Below, in pieces: positions 15,329-24,073 of a stretch of 64,000 nt of DNA. Source of the stretch: Thalassoglobus polymorphus (GTDB lineage Bacteria; Planctomycetota; Planctomycetia; Planctomycetales; Planctomycetaceae). The notes beneath the pieces are model-generated. The model worked only from the letters and a program-made list of their open reading frames with translations. It ran no database searches and had not been told where the DNA came from. The translations under genes and the position numbers were made by a program. Numbering within the stretch: the stretch's first letter is position 1; each line of letters starts with the position of its first letter. The stretch lies in the NCBI RefSeq assembly GCF_007744255.1, contig NZ_CP036267.1, positions 248,001 through 312,000 on the forward strand, written 5' to 3'.

Positions 15329-16855
15329 CTAGACCACTCGCAGTTCGTCGACCATGACGCATCTTCGGGTTCTTGTGAATGTTCCAGGGTTGGTGACTCC
15401 TTCTCCGGTGGGAGTGGCGACGCTGAAGGAGAGGTAGCCTTCTCCGCCGAGGCCCAGGCCAGCCATTGAAGGACCGTTCTTGACGAACAAAGTTGTGTCC
15501 ATTAATTTGCCCATCACAGTCATTGCGTGGACATTTCGTGAGTGAATGATGGCTGTGTGGCCGAAACCATGTTCGAATTCATAGGCGAGTTCGATGGCGT
15601 GCATCGTGTCGCGGGCTCGTACGAATGGGATGAACGGCATCATCTGTTCTTCTGGAACAAACGGGTTGCTGGTGTCGGTTTCGGCGTACAGGATTTCCGT
15701 GTTTTGCGGAATGCTGAGACCGATGTGCTGAGCTAGAACTGCGGGGTCTGCTCCAATGAAATCGCGATTCAGAACAGGGTGACCACCCGGTTCTTTCGGA
15801 GGAGCAAATGCAAGCTTCGTGAGGGCATCTGTTTGCTGAGCATTTAAGCGATACCCGCCATGTCGACCGACCGCTTCCATCAGCTGGTCGAAGATACTTT
15901 GGACTGCGAAGACTTCCTTCTCGCCAATGCACAGCAGGTTGTTGTCGAATGCAGCCCCAGCCACAATCGATTTCGCTGCGTTTTCGATGTCAGCTGAGTC
16001 GTCGACTACGACTGGAGGATTCCCCGGTCCGGCGACGACTGCGCGTTTTCTGGCTCCCAGAGCGGCTCGTCCAACTGCTGGGCCACCGGTGACGCAGAGC
16101 ATGCGAACGTTGCGGTGATGGAAAATTTCGTTGGCTGATTCAATTGTCGGTTCACCGATAATGGTGATCAGATTCTCGATGCCGATCTTTTCAGCGATGG
16201 CTTTGTTGAATGCCTGAACGCCTTCGCAGGCAATTCGTTTTCCCGAGGGGTGCGGGTTAAAGATGATGCTGTTTCCAGCTGCCACCATATTGACGATGTT
16301 ACCAGCGAGTGTCGGGAGTGAGTGCGTCACCGGTGTGATCGCACCAATGACTCCGAATGGGGCACGTTCTTCGAGTGCGATCCCGTGGTCGCCGCTGAAG
16401 CAGGTTGGATTGAACCATTCGACTCCAGGGACTTGTTTGATGATGCGAAGTTTCGCTTTCTTGTGATCGAGTCGACCGATCTTTGTTTCGTCGAATTCTT
16501 TCTGGCCCCACTCATCGGCACGTTCATCGCACATGTTTTTGACGATGTCGATCACGGTTTTTCGGTCAGCAATTGTTTTCTTCTTCAGTTGCTGAAAAGC
16601 TGCATTGGCAGCAGCGACTGCTTCATCAACGGAGCTGAAAACGCCGAAGTTTCCGCCACCACTAAACCCGTTTGAAGCGGCACTCGTCCGTGATGCTGTT
16701 CCATTCGAGACGACTGGAATGCCGTTCGGGTTTGATTGAGGATTCAACGCTGGTGAACCGGTCAGCTGTCCACCATTGACTTGTCGTGGTGATTTTCCCA
16801 ATTCCGCCAGAACTTCTTCAACGACGGATCGAATTGTTTGTTCAGTTGTGTTCAT
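15329..16855 (-). CDS. pduP: CoA-acylating aldehyde dehydrogenase, BMC cargo (PduP-like)
   Basis: A 508-residue enzyme expected to oxidise the aldehyde from the aldolase (lactaldehyde) with NAD+ and CoA to acyl-CoA. I start it at ATG 16855, since the peptide then begins [20 protein letters not shown], a typical encapsulation peptide, followed by a Gly/Asn/Ser-rich linker to about residue 65; an ATG at 16906 would put 17 residues before it. The catalytic Cys is in [13 protein letters not shown] (near residue 309), as in PduP and EutE. The fold runs to a C-terminal [17 protein letters not shown]. It is encoded mid-operon between a membrane protein and a BMC-P gene; NAD+ must be regenerated inside the shell or exchanged. 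Confidence 0.93.
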   Translation of the reverse strand: MNTTEQTIRSVVEEVLAELGKSPRQVNGGQLTGSPALNPQSNPNGIPVVSNGTASRTSAASNGFSGGGNFGVFSSVDEAVAAANAAFQQLKKKTIADRKTVIDIVKNMCDERADEWGQKEFDETKIGRLDHKKAKLRIIKQVPGVEWFNPTCFSGDHGIALEERAPFGVIGAITPVTHSLPTLAGNIVNMVAAGNSIIFNPHPSGKRIACEGVQAFNKAIAEKIGIENLITIIGEPTIESANEIFHHRNVRMLCVTGGPAVGRAALGARKRAVVAGPGNPPVVVDDSADIENAAKSIVAGAAFDNNLLCIGEKEVFAVQSIFDQLMEAVGRHGGYRLNAQQTDALTKLAFAPPKEPGGHPVLNRDFIGADPAVLAQHIGLSIPQNTEILYAETDTSNPFVPEEQMMPFIPFVRARDTMHAIELAYEFEHGFGHTAIIHSRNVHAMTVMGKLMDTTLFVKNGPSMAGLGLGGEGYLSFSVATPTGEGVTNPGTFTRTRRCVMVDELRVV

Positions 16856-16888
16856 GTTTAATTCATCTCGTATTGGGCGAACAATTGG

Positions 16889-16919
16889 TTTAGCCAGAGA
16901 CTTCAAGTCTTTGGCTAAA
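16889..16919 (-). promoter_or_regulatory. Intercistronic hairpin before the aldehyde dehydrogenase gene
   Basis: TTTAGCCAGAGACTT (16889-16903) and AAGTCTTTGGCTAAA (16905-16919) are inverted repeats with one mismatch. The hairpin lies between the membrane protein stop (16927) and the dehydrogenase start (16855) and has no T run, so it is unlikely to terminate. It may stabilise or define a cleavage point in the polycistronic RNA. Confidence 0.5.
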
Positions 16920-16926
16920 GGTCGTC

Positions 16927-17406
16927 TTACGAATAAGCTTGCTGTGATTCGGCGTAATGTTTAAAGCGGGTTTTCGTGGGGAAATTTGTCAGCATGAATA
17001 AAACAAGCGTGCCGACAATTCCCAGCGACCACCAGTTTTTCTCAAGGATGTAGGCGACGATATTCATGAAGCAGCCACCTTCAAGGAGGGCGAAGCCGAT
17101 GATGGTTCGCATCTGCATGACCTGATACGGCTTGTTTTCCGGCGTGACCGGAATACTTCGGCGACCATATTGGTTGTCGATAACTTGTTCTGTGACGAAT
17201 GCTGAGACGAAAAAGAACATGACAATTTGTGGCAGAGTCACTGCTGCCATGATTGCACTGACTAAGGTTCCATCGCTCGCGACATTCATTCCGCCGACAG
17301 CAAAAAATGCGACTCCGCAAAACGCCACAACTCCCACAATCAATGCAGCTGCGATGAGCTGTGATGTTCGGAGAATTGCCTCTGGTGTTCTGGAGTGCCT
17401 GTTCAT
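16927..17406 (-). CDS. Small multi-pass membrane protein inside the BMC operon
   Basis: A 159-residue protein with about four hydrophobic helices: near residues 16-38, 44-70, 100-118 and 124-142. The N-terminus is basic and the C-terminus [15 protein letters not shown] is soluble. Its ATG overlaps the stop of the upstream BMC-P gene by four bases (ATGA), so the two are coupled and it belongs to the operon. A shell is not a lipid membrane, so this protein must act elsewhere: possibly substrate or product passage across the cytoplasmic membrane, or tethering. I recognise no transporter motif, and the family is unknown to me. Confidence 0.75.
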   Translation of the reverse strand: MNRHSRTPEAILRTSQLIAAALIVGVVAFCGVAFFAVGGMNVASDGTLVSAIMAAVTLPQIVMFFFVSAFVTEQVIDNQYGRRSIPVTPENKPYQVMQMRTIIGFALLEGGCFMNIVAYILEKNWWSLGIVGTLVLFMLTNFPTKTRFKHYAESQQAYS

Positions 17407-17723
17407 GCTGAGTCATCTCCCGCATCGAAGATGGCACTGTGGCCGACTTGAACATTATCGACGATGCCGATGATGGCGCAGTCGATTGGAAGTGTTTTCG
17501 TATCCTCTGTAAATCGGGCGCTTGACCCCTGCACGATCAGGACAACTTCTCCTTCACCAGCACCGACGGCATCGACGGCGATGAACGTTCGTCCTGTCGG
17601 TTTGAGTGAACTCTTGTTCTGTTCATCAATCCGCAACGGCTCCACGATCAGCAATTTCTGGCCAACCATCGTGTTGACTTTGTGCGTCGATGTGACGTTC
17701 CCGGTGATTTTGGCTAAAAACAT
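17403..17723 (-). CDS. BMC-P pentameric shell vertex protein (EutN/CcmL family), third copy
   Basis: A 106-residue EutN/CcmL protein starting MFLAKITGNVTSTHKVNTMV, with the conserved FIAVDAVGAGEGEVVLIVQG turn and a C-terminal DCAIIGIVDNVQVG strand. It overlaps the following membrane protein gene by four bases. A 235-base gap with two hairpins separates it from the acetate kinase gene upstream, the widest spacing in the operon, suggesting separate control of the downstream half. Confidence 0.93.
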   Translation of the reverse strand: MFLAKITGNVTSTHKVNTMVGQKLLIVEPLRIDEQNKSSLKPTGRTFIAVDAVGAGEGEVVLIVQGSSARFTEDTKTLPIDCAIIGIVDNVQVGHSAIFDAGDDSA

Positions 17724-17748
17724 TTTGGTATTACCACTGAGTCACGGA

Positions 17749-17887
17749 GAGATGGAGGAAGTTCGTGGAGGCGTCTTTAATTCCATCTCACATCATTTCC
17801 ACATGGAAGTTCAACAGGAATTCAATTCGAACCCCTGTCAGTCTTAAATCAGTCAATATATTGACTGAATGAACAGGGAGGTTTTTT
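17749..17887. promoter_or_regulatory. Structured gap between acetate kinase and BMC-P genes
   Basis: Two inverted repeats fill this gap. GAGATGGA (17749-17756) pairs with TCCATCTC (17782-17789). A perfect 20-base palindrome TCAGTCAATATATTGACTGA (17849-17868) is nested in outer arms CCCTGT (17833-17838) and ACAGGG (17873-17878). A T run (17882-17887) follows on the plus strand, so the larger hairpin could terminate antisense transcription, while in the operon direction it has no T run and may act in RNA processing or as a protein-binding site. Confidence 0.5.
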
Positions 17888-17958
17888 CTAGTCGATTTAG
17901 TCACAGGAACCTTTTCAGACGTTTTCTCAATCACGATTTTTAATCGAGTGGAAAGTCT

Positions 17959-19146
17959 TCAATTTTGGACGAGCTTCGCAGTCTGTCTGGCGACGACGAG
18001 TTCTTCGTTCGTGGGGACGATCCAGATTTGGAGTTTGCTGTTGTCAGCGGAGATTTTTCCTTCCTCTCGAGTGGAACTGTTTTTGTCGCTGTCGAGTTCG
18101 ATCCCTGCGAAGGTCATATCTTCGCAGACCTTGCTACGAATCGTGTCGCTGTTCTCTCCGATGCCTCCTGTGAAAACGAGTGCGTCTGCCCCGTTTAAGA
18201 CTGCAAGATACTGACCGATGTACTTCTTGATGTCCGCGGCATAAACATCGACAGCAAGCTGTGCCTGTTCGTTACCGTTGGCAGCTGCGATTTCGATATC
18301 TCGACAGTCGTTGGAAACACCACTGAGTCCGAGTAGGCCTCCCTGGGTCGACAATTCATCTAACAGTTCGTCGTAATCTTTGCCGCTGAGGCGTTTCACG
18401 AGTCGCAGTGCGAATGGGTCGAAATCTCCAACGCGATTGTTTTGCGGCAATCCTGATTGTGGGGTCATTCCCATTGAAGTCGATTGCGACAGACCACCGA
18501 GCATGGCACAAATTGAACTACTCCCTCCGAGATGGCACGAAATGACTTTCGCGTCCTCTTTCCCGAGTAGTTCTGCCATTCTCGTTCCAATGAAGCGATG
18601 ACTTGCTCCATGGAATCCCCAGCGAAGAACTTCGTATTGCTGAGTCCATTGGTAAGGGACTGAATAAGTTCGGTACTTTTCCGGGATCGTTTCGTGGAAG
18701 GCAGTTTCCAACGCTGCCACCAGGGGGATCTTCGGAAATGATGCCTGAAGTTGACGCATCGCCCGGACATATGGCGGATTGTGAGCAGGAGCAACGTCAG
18801 CGAGGTTTTCCATCGCTTGCAACAGCTCTTCATTGACGATCTTGATACCACTCAACTTGCCAGCGAAGACCGCTTTGAAGCCAATCGCAGCGACTTCATC
18901 GACGGAGTTCAGGCAACCGGTGTCGGAGTGCATCAGTTGATCCAGACACATCTGCACAGCGGCAGCGTGGTCTGGAATGTGTTTGGTTTCTTTGGCAGCA
19001 TGGCTTCCAATTTCAACGACACAATTCGACTCTGCATCTTCTCCAATCCGGTCGATTCCTCCACGTGCCAACTGCTGCTCGGTTTCCATGTCGAACAGTC
19101 GGTACTTGAAGCTCGTCGAGCCGAGATTTGCCACCAGGATCTTCAC
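17959..19146 (-). CDS. ackA: Divergent acetate kinase-family enzyme of the BMC pathway
   Basis: A 395-residue ASKHA kinase expected to make ATP from the acyl phosphate produced by PduL. The start is a GTG with GGAG seven bases upstream. N-terminal [22 protein letters not shown], a phosphate loop, [10 protein letters not shown] (Arg kept), [14 protein letters not shown] and the C-terminal [10 protein letters not shown] are clear family marks. By eye against archaeal and E. coli acetate kinase, three key positions differ: GHRVVHGG reads GFKAVFAG (substrate-binding Arg to Lys), DTAFH reads ETAFH (catalytic Asp to Glu), and HLGNGSS reads HLGGSSS. These changes may suit a larger acyl phosphate such as lactyl phosphate. 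Confidence 0.88.
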   Translation of the reverse strand: MKILVANLGSTSFKYRLFDMETEQQLARGGIDRIGEDAESNCVVEIGSHAAKETKHIPDHAAAVQMCLDQLMHSDTGCLNSVDEVAAIGFKAVFAGKLSGIKIVNEELLQAMENLADVAPAHNPPYVRAMRQLQASFPKIPLVAALETAFHETIPEKYRTYSVPYQWTQQYEVLRWGFHGASHRFIGTRMAELLGKEDAKVISCHLGGSSSICAMLGGLSQSTSMGMTPQSGLPQNNRVGDFDPFALRLVKRLSGKDYDELLDELSTQGGLLGLSGVSNDCRDIEIAAANGNEQAQLAVDVYAADIKKYIGQYLAVLNGADALVFTGGIGENSDTIRSKVCEDMTFAGIELDSDKNSSTREEGKISADNSKLQIWIVPTNEELVVARQTAKLVQN

Positions 19147-19164
19147 AAGTGCACTCCATTGGGG

Positions 19165-19182
19165 CGGACACTTAAGTGTCCG
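19165..19182. promoter_or_regulatory. 18-base perfect palindrome before the acetate kinase gene
   Basis: CGGACACTTAAGTGTCCG is a perfect palindrome lying 19 bases upstream of the acetate kinase start, covering the leader just before the ribosome binding site. It could be an operator, or in RNA a tight hairpin that limits translation. Confidence 0.45.
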
Positions 19183-19190
19183 GCGAACTT

Positions 19191-19272
19191 TAACCGGTCC
19201 AGAAACCTTTGGAATGAACGCTTTCTTCAGTCAAAAGGAGAACAAAACCAGGTTTCAGGAACAGTTCTTTAA
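19191..19272 (+). repeat. Diverged copy of dispersed element A in the BMC operon
   Basis: This segment (TAACCGGTCC ... CCTTTGGAAT ... GTTTCAGGA ... GTTCTTTA) aligns along its length with the element at 32338-32422. It sits between the acetate kinase and BMC-H genes and its right end overlaps the BMC-H stop codon (19269-19271). It is the most diverged of the four copies. Confidence 0.6.
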
Positions 19273-19532
19273 AAGTTTTCCATCAATCCATTCGCTGGAC
19301 GCGGCAGGATGTGTGCGCTGACGAGTTCGCCAACTTTGGAGGCTGCAGCGGCACCGGCATCGACAGCGGCGCGGACGGAACCGACATCGCCTTTGATGAT
19401 TGTGGTGACGAATCCGCCACCGATTTGGACTTGCTTCACGAGGGAGACGTTTGCTGATTTCAGCATCGCATCCGACGACTCAATTGTCGCAATCAGGCCT
19501 TTGGTCTCGACCATTCCAATCGCTTCGTTCAT
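19269..19532 (-). CDS. BMC-H hexameric shell protein (downstream copy)
   Basis: An 87-residue BMC-domain protein that tiles the shell facets as hexamers. The ATG at 19532 has AAGGA seven bases upstream and gives the usual start [20 protein letters not shown]; a longer frame exists but is not expected. A conserved [22 protein letters not shown] stretch covers the family core, broken here only by naming: strand, turn and helix around the pore. It ends in [14 protein letters not shown]. It is paired with a second BMC-H gene 87 bases upstream. The local sequence IKGDVG corresponds to the usual region after the pore loop (QIGGG). Confidence 0.94.
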   Translation of the reverse strand: MNEAIGMVETKGLIATIESSDAMLKSANVSLVKQVQIGGGFVTTIIKGDVGSVRAAVDAGAAAASKVGELVSAHILPRPANGLMENF

Positions 19533-19618
19533 TTTGATTCCTTGATCAAACAGTGTCTGTTGTCTAAACGTGGTCACAATGTTCTTCTCGAAGACTGCGG
19601 TATCCACGGAGACGGAAA

Positions 19619-19915
19619 CTATTTCGAGCTCGCTTTCTTGGATGGGAGGATGGCTGCCAACTCTTCGTGCGGTCGTGGAATGACCTGGACACTGACAACT
19701 TCGCCGATTTTACTGGCAGCACCGGCACCAGCATCGACGGCAGCTTTGACAGCTGCGACATCGCCTGTCAGGAAGATGGTGACGAGACCACTGCCGACTT
19801 TTTCCCAGCCAACCATTTCAACGTTGGCAGCTTTGAGTGCAGAATCAGCTGCTTCGATGAGGCAGATGAGTCCCTTCGTTTCGATCATTCCGAGGGCTTC
19901 GGAAACTTTAGCCAT
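19619..19915 (-). CDS. BMC-H hexameric shell protein (upstream copy)
   Basis: A 98-residue BMC-domain facet protein. The ATG at 19915 with TTGGAG upstream gives [20 protein letters not shown]; an in-frame TTG five codons earlier would fall on the ribosome binding site itself. The pore-side segment reads [11 protein letters not shown], against [13 protein letters not shown] in the other copy, so the two hexamers should differ in pore chemistry. The C-terminal tail after [10 protein letters not shown] is longer and lysine-rich. Being near the front of the operon, this is probably the most abundant shell protein. Confidence 0.94.
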   Translation of the reverse strand: MAKVSEALGMIETKGLICLIEAADSALKAANVEMVGWEKVGSGLVTIFLTGDVAAVKAAVDAGAGAASKIGEVVSVQVIPRPHEELAAILPSKKASSK

Positions 19916-20017
19916 AGCATTTTTCTCCAAGTAAGGATCAAGGGGTTGGAAATGGTACCGGGGTTTGAGTTCAAGCTTCGGGAAGCTCCCTGAATGCTAA
20001 ACTGCGAGCCCCAAAGT

Positions 20018-20743
20018 TTATGAGTGGCAGGCACAGGCGCTGCTGTTGGGTTTGATCAATTCGACGTTTGTCGCTTTGGTCAGGTTGATGGCATTGCCTT
20101 CATCGGTGTCGAGGTGGACTTCAAGTTTGATCTTGTTGTCTCCCCCTCGGACCGAAACATTTTCAAGGACGGTCGTGCAGCTGGGAGACTCGACTCGCAA
20201 GTGCATGAGATCTTTGTCTTGGACTCCATAAGCTGCCATGTCGGCGGGCGACATGTGAACATGTCGCATGGCTCTGATAACACCTTCGTTGAGTTCGATG
20301 CTGCCAGCTGGACCCACGATCAGGCAACCGGGAGTACCAGCAGTGTCTCCGCTGATGCGGACAGGGAGGTCCAGACCCAGCGAAATTGCATCGGTGAAGG
20401 CGAGTTCAACTTGTGATGCTCCGCGGCAGGGACCTAAAACGCGGACCTCAGGTAACATTCGGCGACGTGGTCCAACGATGGCAACGGTTTCCTCAGCTGC
20501 GTAATAGCCTTCCTGGTACAGCCATTTCATCGGCGTGAGAGTGCGACCTTTGCCGAACAGGATTTCGACATGCTCTTCGGTGAGGTGGCAGTGCCGAGCA
20601 GAGATGTTGACTTTCAGAGGGTTTGGCTTGCCAGTTACGGGGGCTTGCTGCTGAGGTGCCACACCTTGGAATTGACGGTTCAAGACCGAGCGGACAACAC
20701 GTTCGACGTCACTTCGAGAAAGAGTATTTCCAACCGCTGACAT
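20018..20743 (-). CDS. pduL: PduL-type phosphotransacylase, BMC cargo
   Basis: A 241-residue phosphate propanoyltransferase-type enzyme that swaps CoA for phosphate on the acyl-CoA made by the aldehyde dehydrogenase, recycling CoA. The N-terminus ([19 protein letters not shown]) is an encapsulation peptide, followed by a short linker. Two zinc-binding motifs mark the duplicated PduL beta-barrels: [12 protein letters not shown] near residue 48 and [12 protein letters not shown] near 157. The C-terminus SSACACHS has two extra cysteines. It is the first enzyme gene after the DeoR regulator, which agrees with a shell-located acyl-CoA to acyl-phosphate step. Confidence 0.93.
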   Translation of the reverse strand: MSAVGNTLSRSDVERVVRSVLNRQFQGVAPQQQAPVTGKPNPLKVNISARHCHLTEEHVEILFGKGRTLTPMKWLYQEGYYAAEETVAIVGPRRRMLPEVRVLGPCRGASQVELAFTDAISLGLDLPVRISGDTAGTPGCLIVGPAGSIELNEGVIRAMRHVHMSPADMAAYGVQDKDLMHLRVESPSCTTVLENVSVRGGDNKIKLEVHLDTDEGNAINLTKATNVELIKPNSSACACHS

Positions 20744-20765
20744 GTTTGGGGCATCCCTTGTTTCA

Positions 20766-20795
20766 AACGAAATAATTGGCTGCGTGTTTCGTTAT
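20766..20795. promoter_or_regulatory. Candidate DeoR-family operator before pduL
   Basis: AACGAAA (20766-20772) and TTTCGTT (20787-20793) are inverted repeats in the 66-base gap between the regulator gene and pduL, about 23-50 bases upstream of the pduL start. CGAAA-containing repeats are common in DeoR-family operators, so this could let the regulator control the enzyme and shell genes separately from its own gene. The link is inference. Confidence 0.4.
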
Positions 20796-20809
20796 TCTTG
20801 GTACGACTG

Positions 20810-21562
20810 TTACTTGGCGACGATGCACTCAATGTTGAGTTTTTTGAGTCGCGTTAACCATTCTTCCGGGGTGTTTTCGTCGACAACCATTTTGTGAACG
20901 ATATCGAGAGGTCCCAAGTGAGCCAGTTCAGAGTGTCCGAACTTGGTGTGGTCAGCGACCACGATCACTTCATCGACAGATTCGATCATCTGACGTTCTG
21001 TTTCCGCCAGCAATGAATTGGTATTGAAGAGCCCCCGCTCAGTAATCCCGCCAACGCTCATGATGAGTCGTCGGGCGTGAACACGTTTCAAGGCTTCTAT
21101 CGTCAACTCTCCCAATGCGACTCCGGTTTTGGGGTAGACGTATCCGCCAAGGTAAATCAGCTCAACGTCCGCAACTCCGACTAAATGGTTCGCGATCGGA
21201 AGTGAGTTTGTCACCACTTGCAAGCCTTTGCCCGCAAGATGTTTCGCCACTTCCAGGGTTGTGGTTCCACCATCAAGGATGATCGTCTCCTGCCGACCAA
21301 TGAATTCTGCTGTTGCACGACCAATTTTTTGTTTCTCAGTCGATGCGAGGTTTCTTCGGACGTCGAAGCCGGTCAGGGCATCGCCAACATACGATGCTCC
21401 CCCACGTGTTCGTCGTACCTGCCCAATGCCTTCAAGATATTCCAGGTCTCGCCGTATCGTGGATTCGCTGACATTAATTGCACAAGAAAGCTCTCCTAGA
21501 GATATAAATCCCTTGGATTGTATGACTTGCGTGATTTCATCGCGTCTTTCTTCAACGAGCAC
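20810..21562 (-). CDS. DeoR-family transcription regulator of the BMC locus
   Basis: A 250-residue repressor-type regulator. The N-terminal DeoR helix-turn-helix is clear (RRDEITQVIQSKGFISLGEL then VSESTIRRDLEYLEGIGQVRRTRGG). Residues about 75-235 are the sugar-phosphate sensing DeoRC domain, with ILDGGTTTLEVAKHL and VVTNSLPIANHL, and a DHTKFGHSELAHL motif. The start is a GTG without a strong ribosome binding site. It is the first gene of the BMC operon direction, with a 66-base gap to pduL. The likely effector is a phosphorylated sugar or intermediate of the pathway. Confidence 0.9.
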   Translation of the reverse strand: MLVEERRDEITQVIQSKGFISLGELSCAINVSESTIRRDLEYLEGIGQVRRTRGGASYVGDALTGFDVRRNLASTEKQKIGRATAEFIGRQETIILDGGTTTLEVAKHLAGKGLQVVTNSLPIANHLVGVADVELIYLGGYVYPKTGVALGELTIEALKRVHARRLIMSVGGITERGLFNTNSLLAETERQMIESVDEVIVVADHTKFGHSELAHLGPLDIVHKMVVDENTPEEWLTRLKKLNIECIVAK

Positions 21563-21887
21563 GGTAACTAAACCCGTTTTGCGTGAGTTCTCTAAGTTCT
21601 CTGATTTTGCCGTCTGTGGGATTGATATTCAACTCGAAATGACCAGTAGTTGTCAAAATCTTTCAGAAAGTTTCATCGGTGTTGCGGTTTTCATGGAAAT
21701 GATGACAGCAACGTTCTCTTCAGTTTGAGTCGACTGAAAAAGTCAAATTCCTCATCACAAATTGGTTTCTTTTACCGTACTAACTGGAGCGAACTCCTTT
21801 CTCTCACTACTCTTCATTCGACTGAGGGAATCCCAACGACCGATTCAGGTGGCACAGTCGTTTCACTTAGAAGGTGGAAGAATTCAG
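21563..21887. other. Divergent promoter region between BMC regulator and MoxR operon
   Basis: About 325 bases with no credible gene, between a leftward and a rightward operon, so promoters for both should be here. I see no strong consensus promoter. CTTTCAGAAAG (near 21660) is a small inverted repeat, and a CGAAA occurs near 21640. Confidence 0.5.
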
Positions 21888-22841
21888 ATGGGTGGTGAAC
21901 TTTTGGCAACCTCTCGATTAGAGAAGCTCGATGCTCTTCGCAGAAGCCTCTCCGCAGTGATCCGCGGAAAAGACGAAACGATCGAGATTCTTTTGATTGC
22001 TTTACTTGCGGGCGGGTCAGTGTTGATGGAGGACGTCCCCGGAGTCGGGAAGACAACTTTAGCGAAGGCGCTGGCGCGGTCTCTTGATGCGGAATTTCGT
22101 CGCGTGCAGTTCACGCCTGACTTACTCCCGTCAGATATTCTTGGCTCGTCTGTTTATTCTCCCAAGGATGGCAGCTTCACTTTCAAAAAGGGGCCGATCT
22201 TCTGCAGTATCCTCTTGGCAGATGAAATCAATCGGGCTTCTCCGAGAACGCAGTCTGCACTGTTGGAGTCGATGAGTGAGGGGCAGGCGACAATTGAAGG
22301 TGTGCGGCATCACTTGCCCTCGCCGTTCCTTGTACTGGCGACTCAAAATCCGGTCGATTTTCATGGAACCTATCCGCTCCCGGAAGCGCAACTGGATCGT
22401 TTCCTGGTGCAACTTCATGTCGGCTATCCCGAGCCTGACATGGAAATTGAGATGCTTTATGATAGGGCAGTGACGCTCCCTATTAATTCTGTTGAGGTCG
22501 TCATGACGATGGCAGAGGTCACTGAGATTCAGAAGTCAGTCCGGGAAGTTCAGATGGAACGAAGCCTTGCCCGGTATCTCGTCGACCTTGTCGCAGAGAC
22601 TCGAACTCACCCGATGTTGAAACTTGGAGTCAGTCCGCGCGGCAGTCTCATGTTCTTTCGCGCAGTCCAGGCAGCTGCGTATCTGGCTGGTCGAGATTTT
22701 GTGATCCCGGATGATATTCAGAAGATGGCTCAGCATGTGTTGCCGCATCGCTTGAGCTTAACTCCAAAGGCACGCTACGGAAGTCTGACTCGTTTACAGG
22801 TCGTTCAGCAAATTGTCAGTGAGGTTCCAGTTCCGGTATGA
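21888..22841 (+). CDS. moxR: MoxR-family AAA+ ATPase
   Basis: A 317-residue ATPase thought to act as a chaperone for the assembly or activation of partner proteins. Start at ATG 21888 after AAGGTGGAAG; an upstream in-frame ATG at 21762 would add 42 residues without similarity. Walker A is EDVPGVGKTTLAKA, Walker B LLADEINRASP, sensor LATQNPVDFHGTYPLPEAQLDRF, all typical of MoxR. Its stop overlaps the DUF58 gene by four bases. MoxR, DUF58 and transglutaminase genes form a common bacterial operon, often with von Willebrand-type partners. Confidence 0.93.
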   Translation: MGGELLATSRLEKLDALRRSLSAVIRGKDETIEILLIALLAGGSVLMEDVPGVGKTTLAKALARSLDAEFRRVQFTPDLLPSDILGSSVYSPKDGSFTFKKGPIFCSILLADEINRASPRTQSALLESMSEGQATIEGVRHHLPSPFLVLATQNPVDFHGTYPLPEAQLDRFLVQLHVGYPEPDMEIEMLYDRAVTLPINSVEVVMTMAEVTEIQKSVREVQMERSLARYLVDLVAETRTHPMLKLGVSPRGSLMFFRAVQAAAYLAGRDFVIPDDIQKMAQHVLPHRLSLTPKARYGSLTRLQVVQQIVSEVPVPV

Positions 22842-24073
22842 AACGTCGTGTCCCATTGATGGTTCGGCTGACCAGATTTCTGGTCGGTTTCAAGATGACT
22901 CCGTTTGGACGGGTCGCTGTCTTGGGGATTTTCTTGGGTGCTTTAGGTGGCGTGACGATCGAGATTCCGGTCTATCAGATTTTTTGTGGCTGGGTCTGCC
23001 TGTTTGGATTTATCGAAACGACGGGAATATTGCTAAGGCCGAAGCTGGAGCTGAAGGCGTGGTTTCCAGAGAAGGTCATCGAAGGCGAGTCGGTCACTGG
23101 CTATGTGGACATTACGAATGTCGGCATGTTTCCAGCTTGCGATATTATGTGTGCGTTGCTGCAAATGCCTGAAGGGATGCGGCATCTTGATGCGGATTAT
23201 TCCATTCCATCAATCCCCAAGGGGAAGCAGATGACACTTCCAGTCACTGTTCAGGCCTCAAAGCGTGGCAACTATATTCTGCCGGGAGCGAGAATACACA
23301 GTACGTTTCCATTTAATTTAATGCGGTTTGGAAAGGCTCAAACCGACCAGTGGGAGTTGCAGGTTCTGCCTGCGTTTTCACCACTTGAGCAATTTGAGGT
23401 TCCGTTTTCACGTAAGTCACAGGCAGACGGAGTGAGTGCCGAAATCCGTGTTGGAGATTCTCCTGAATACATTGGGAATCGAGATTACACTCCCGGAGAA
23501 CCGGTCAGGCGTCTCGACTTCAAGGCTTGGGCAAGAGTGGGGCGACCAGTTGTTCGTGAATATCAGGATGAATTCAATTCACAGGCTGCCATATTCCTCG
23601 ATACCCATCTTCCGCGTCGTTGGGGGCGAGCGAGGAAAGATCGTTTGAGGTTAGATGCTGCTGTCAGCCTGACTGCAGCGATCGCTCATCAGATGGACCA
23701 GCATGATGCGTCTGTCGAAGTCTTTCTGGCAGGGGCGGATCTCTTTCTCTTTCAGCCAGCTGCGGGGGTGACACACTTCGAGAGCGTGATGGAGGTTCTT
23801 TCAGTTACCGAGTTGACGAATTCTGAATCGCTTTCGCAGTTGGCTCCTGTGATCGCCGATTCGTTGGAAGATGTTTCAGTTGTGTTTTGCGTTTTTGTTG
23901 ACTGGGACGAATCGCGAGAGCAATTTGTCCGCGGCATTGTCGAGTCTGGCTGTGCCGTTCGTCTGTTGTTGGTCTCGGAGTCCGAGCCAGACATTCCCGT
24001 TCCGTACGATGAAGGAGAGTTCACAACTCTCAATCCACGAGCGATTCTTCTTGGTGAGGTTCGCGAGTTGTGA
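22838..24073 (+). CDS. DUF58 protein with N-terminal membrane segments
   Basis: A 411-residue protein with two hydrophobic helices near residues 23-62, then a soluble part. The DUF58 motif is seen in the middle: SPEYIGNRDYTPGEPVRRLD followed by FKAWARVGRPVVREYQDEF. After it comes a von Willebrand A-like region starting QAAIFLDTHLP. It overlaps MoxR (ATGA) before it and the transglutaminase (GTGA) after it, so the three are tightly coupled. The role is unknown; DUF58 proteins are seen with MoxR and are assumed to work with it at the membrane. Confidence 0.88.
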   Translation: MKRRVPLMVRLTRFLVGFKMTPFGRVAVLGIFLGALGGVTIEIPVYQIFCGWVCLFGFIETTGILLRPKLELKAWFPEKVIEGESVTGYVDITNVGMFPACDIMCALLQMPEGMRHLDADYSIPSIPKGKQMTLPVTVQASKRGNYILPGARIHSTFPFNLMRFGKAQTDQWELQVLPAFSPLEQFEVPFSRKSQADGVSAEIRVGDSPEYIGNRDYTPGEPVRRLDFKAWARVGRPVVREYQDEFNSQAAIFLDTHLPRRWGRARKDRLRLDAAVSLTAAIAHQMDQHDASVEVFLAGADLFLFQPAAGVTHFESVMEVLSVTELTNSESLSQLAPVIADSLEDVSVVFCVFVDWDESREQFVRGIVESGCAVRLLLVSESEPDIPVPYDEGEFTTLNPRAILLGEVREL

